Shown piece after piece: positions 62,169 through 64,000 of a stretch of DNA of 64,000 bases (position 1 is the first letter of the stretch; every line of letters begins with the position of its first letter). Source of the DNA: Sphingomonas sp. BK580 (GTDB taxonomy: Bacteria > Pseudomonadota > Alphaproteobacteria > Sphingomonadales > Sphingomonadaceae); NCBI RefSeq assembly GCF_014194975.1, contig NZ_JACIAY010000006.1:1-64000 (forward strand). The letters run 5' to 3'. The notes beneath the pieces are model-generated. The model ran no database searches. It was not told the DNA's origin and saw only the letters and a program-made list of their open reading frames with translations. Both the position numbers and the translations under genes were made by a program.

Positions 62169-62693
62169 ATGCGCGCCCGCCACCCCGACCGCTGGCTGAT
62201 GACCGACGAGCGCCAGGGTGAGGCGTTGTGGCGCGCGCTCGGCCGGCTGCCGCGCGGCGGCGGGATCGTCTTCCGTCACCACGCGACACCCCCCGCCGAG
62301 CGCGCGCGTCTGTTCGCGCGCGTAGCGGCGGTGGCCCGGCGCCGCGGCCTGATCCTGGTCCGCGCGGGCGCCACCCCGCTCCGCGGCGAGCGCGGCCGTC
62401 ATGCGCGCCGCGGGCCCGGTCTGGTGACCTGGCCCGCACACTCGCGCCCGGAGGCGATCATGGCGGTGCGCGCGGGCGCGGCGCTGGTCTTCGTCTCGCC
62501 CGTGTTCGCGACCCGCTCGCATCCCGGCGCGCGGGCGCTCGGTCCGCTGCGCGCCGCCGCGATCGCGCGCGGGCTGCCGCTCGGGGCGATCGCGCTCGGC
62601 GGGGTGGACGAGCGCCGCTACCGCCACCGGCTGCGCGCGCTCGGTTTCGGCGGCTATGCCGCGATCGACGCGTGGGGCGCGGGCGACGGCTGA
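62169..62693 (+). CDS. Thiamine phosphate synthase-like protein (ThiE/TenI-type)
   Basis: A 174-residue TIM-barrel protein resembling ThiE: FVSPVFATRSHPGARALG corresponds to the ThiE GPVFPT region and GAIALGGVDERRY to the end. The motif with DGVHLG is not apparent, so it may be a TenI-like member without full ThiE activity. ATG at 62169 is preferred to starts within the YggS gene, which is divergent. Confidence 0.75.
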   Translation: MRARHPDRWLMTDERQGEALWRALGRLPRGGGIVFRHHATPPAERARLFARVAAVARRRGLILVRAGATPLRGERGRHARRGPGLVTWPAHSRPEAIMAVRAGAALVFVSPVFATRSHPGARALGPLRAAAIARGLPLGAIALGGVDERRYRHRLRALGFGGYAAIDAWGAGDG

Positions 62694-62700
62694 GCGCGCC

Positions 62701-63393
62701 TCAGCCGATATGCTCGGCGAAGAACGCGGCGGTGCGCTCGTCGGCCAGCTCGGCCGCGGCGTCCGAGCGGCGCTTCCCGAACTCAGTGGCGAACCCGTGA
62801 TCCTCGCCGGCATAGTCATAGAGCGTGACGCGCGGGTGGTCGTCGAGCCCGTCGTGCATCGCCCGCTGCGTCGCCGCGTCGACGAAGCCGTCGGCGCCGG
62901 CGACATGGAGCAGCAGCGGGCGCGCGATGGCGTGCTTCTCGCCGAGCAGCCCGTCGATCCCCACCGCGTAATAGCCCACGCTGGCGTCGACGTCGGTGCG
63001 CGCCGCGGTCATATAGGCCAGCCGTCCGCCGAGGCAGTAGCCGACCGCGCCCACCTTCTTGCCGCTCTCGACGCGCGCGTAGCGGATCGCCGCCTCGATA
63101 TCGCGCACGCCGCCGTCCTGATCGAACTGGCCCATCAGCGAGAGCGCGCGCTCCATCTCGGGCGCGGTATCGGGATCGAGCTCGATGCCCGGCGCGATCC
63201 GCCAGAACAGATCGGGCGCCACGGCGAGGTAGCCCGCCTCGGCCAGCGTGTCGCACTTGCGGCGGATGCCGGCGTTGATGCCGAAGATCTCCTGGATCAC
63301 GACGATCGCCCCGCGCGGGGTACCGGCGGGGTCGGCGCGATAGACGGGCATCTCACCGCCGTCGAGCGCGGTGATGGTAGCGAGGGCGGTCAT
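62701..63393 (-). CDS. Dienelactone hydrolase family protein
   Basis: A 230-residue alpha/beta hydrolase: catalytic Cys in GYCLGGRLAYM, Asp in AGADGFVDAATQ and His in EDHGFATEF. Natural substrates may be dienelactones or other esters. ATG at 63393. It ends 7 bp after the ThiE-like gene, on the opposite strand. Confidence 0.92.
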   Translation of the reverse strand: MTALATITALDGGEMPVYRADPAGTPRGAIVVIQEIFGINAGIRRKCDTLAEAGYLAVAPDLFWRIAPGIELDPDTAPEMERALSLMGQFDQDGGVRDIEAAIRYARVESGKKVGAVGYCLGGRLAYMTAARTDVDASVGYYAVGIDGLLGEKHAIARPLLLHVAGADGFVDAATQRAMHDGLDDHPRVTLYDYAGEDHGFATEFGKRRSDAAAELADERTAAFFAEHIG

Positions 63394-63509
63394 GGCGGCT
63401 CTCTCCTGGTACCCGCGCTGCTCCGCGGACGTTGCGGAGCATCGGCGATCACGGGCATAAGCCGGGCGACGCTATCGCGCCCGCCGGGCGCGCTCAAGGA
63501 GCCGCGGCG

Positions 63510-63743
63510 ATGAAGGTGACGATCGAGCTCGACTGCACACCCGAAGAGGCGCGCCGGATGATGGGCCTCCCCGACCTCACTCCCTTGCACGACCTCTATC
63601 TGTCGCGCCTGCGCGAGGCGTTCGACGGCCGCATCGCTCCCGAGACGGTCACGGCGATGATGCGGAGCTGGACGCCGATGGGGGACGCCGGAATGGAGGT
63701 GTGGCGGCAGCTCTTCGCGTCCAACGGTGGCAAGTCGGGCTGA
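63510..63743 (+). CDS. DUF6489 family protein
   Basis: A 77-residue protein: MKVTIELDCTPEEARRMMG, then LYLSRLREAF and a Trp-rich end (RSWTPMGDAGMEVWRQLF). This small protein is found next to mnmE in sphingomonads; no function is known. ATG at 63510 has AAGGAG upstream. The stop directly adjoins the mnmE start. Confidence 0.88.
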   Translation: MKVTIELDCTPEEARRMMGLPDLTPLHDLYLSRLREAFDGRIAPETVTAMMRSWTPMGDAGMEVWRQLFASNGGKSG

Positions 63744-64000
63744 GTGGGCGCGGACACGATCTACGCGCTGTCGAGCGGTGCGCCGCCCGCGGCGATCGCC
63801 GTGATGCGCGTCAGCGGCGATGGCGCGATCCCGGCGGCGGAGGCGCTGGCGGGCCCACTCCCCCTGCCCCGCCGCGCCGGCCTGCGGACGCTGCGCGACG
63901 GCGCGGGTGCGCCGCTGGATCGCGCCTTGGTGCTCGTGTTCCCCGGTCCGAACAGCGCGACGGGGGAGGATCTCGTCGAGCTGCATCTTCACGGCGGTCG
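63744..64000 (+). CDS. mnmE: tRNA uridine-5-carboxymethylaminomethyl(34) synthesis GTPase MnmE, N-terminal part
   Basis: The first 85 residues of MnmE, cut by the window edge. [18 protein letters not shown] and [18 protein letters not shown] match the formyl-tetrahydrofolate-binding N-domain; the GTPase part lies outside. MnmE with MnmG modifies the wobble uridine of certain tRNAs. GTG start at 63744, immediately after the DUF6489 stop. Confidence 0.93.
   Translation, partial: MGADTIYALSSGAPPAAIAVMRVSGDGAIPAAEALAGPLPLPRRAGLRTLRDGAGAPLDRALVLVFPGPNSATGEDLVELHLHGG

Noticed and set aside
1..64000. CRISPR array, prophage or rRNA operon
   Set aside because: No regularly spaced direct repeats, phage structural genes or conserved rRNA segments were seen on reading both strands.

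Overview
This is a 64 kb stretch of a very GC-rich (about 70 percent), gene-dense genome. The gene content fits a member of the Sphingomonadaceae (a Sphingomonas-like alphaproteobacterium): COQ9, MmcB and PdeM homologues, a DUF6489 gene directly before mnmE, a metX-metW pair beside hisC-tyrA, an ISC-type ferredoxin, a UrcA protein, a TonB-dependent receptor, and an alphaproteobacterial SOS box. I know of no match to a named strain, so the assignment stays at family level. No rRNA, CRISPR array or prophage was seen. One tRNA is present (tRNA-Leu, anticodon GAG).

Layout. 1-3.6 kb: the tail of an IS630-type transposase, then a leftward dTDP-L-rhamnose operon (rmlC-rmlB-rmlD-rmlA). 3.6-9.5 kb: an exported hypothetical protein, an EamA transporter, COQ9, an iron-uptake feoAB pair behind a Fur-like box, and ssb. 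9.7-15.3 kb: a leftward seven-gene operon for a caa3-type heme-copper oxidase (two c-type cytochromes, subunits II, I and III, CtaG, a small membrane protein), with an FNR/FixK-like site upstream. Subunit I has kept its metal ligands but lacks two classic proton-channel residues. 15.5-17.2 kb: a sterol-desaturase-family membrane protein and a hypothetical membrane protein.

17.4-32.2 kb: the longest co-directional array. A LysR regulator is followed by an ABC importer (SbpA-permease-ATPase), two DUF1989 proteins, a biotin-dependent urea/guanidine carboxylase and allophanate hydrolase. This order is now understood to serve guanidine use as a nitrogen source: guanidine to carboxyguanidine, to allophanate, to ammonia and CO2. 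Overlapping start and stop codons link it to a soluble hybrid histidine kinase and a LuxR-type response regulator, then a TPR-sulfotransferase.

32.3-40.5 kb: a second sterol-desaturase paralogue with a beta-propeller protein, a metallo-beta-lactamase-fold enzyme, UrcA, an exported hypothetical protein, and a TonB receptor-ferredoxin-ferredoxin reductase group. A GATACGTCAT motif lies upstream of both desaturase paralogues, and a related inverted repeat lies upstream of the TonB receptor. 40.8-51.6 kb: an HWE kinase and a convergent response regulator, metXW, a formate/nitrite-type channel, hisC-tyrA, an acyltransferase, a YdcF protein, ftsEX and a zinc-ribbon protein. 51.7-54.7 kb: tRNA-Leu and a small type III polyketide gene cluster (synthase, methyltransferase, flavoenzyme). 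54.9-64 kb: housekeeping genes, including a class A penicillin-binding protein, a metalloprotease, SCO, the mmcB/pdeM divergent pair with a perfect GAAC-N7-GAAC SOS box, a HAD phosphatase, a YggS protein, a ThiE-like protein, a dienelactone hydrolase, a DUF6489 protein and the start of mnmE.

Dispersed double-hairpin repeats (REP/BIME-like) sit in four intergenic gaps. Many genes start with GTG overlapping the previous stop (GTGA), so start choices were made mainly from such couplings, from visible ribosome-binding sites and from signal peptides.
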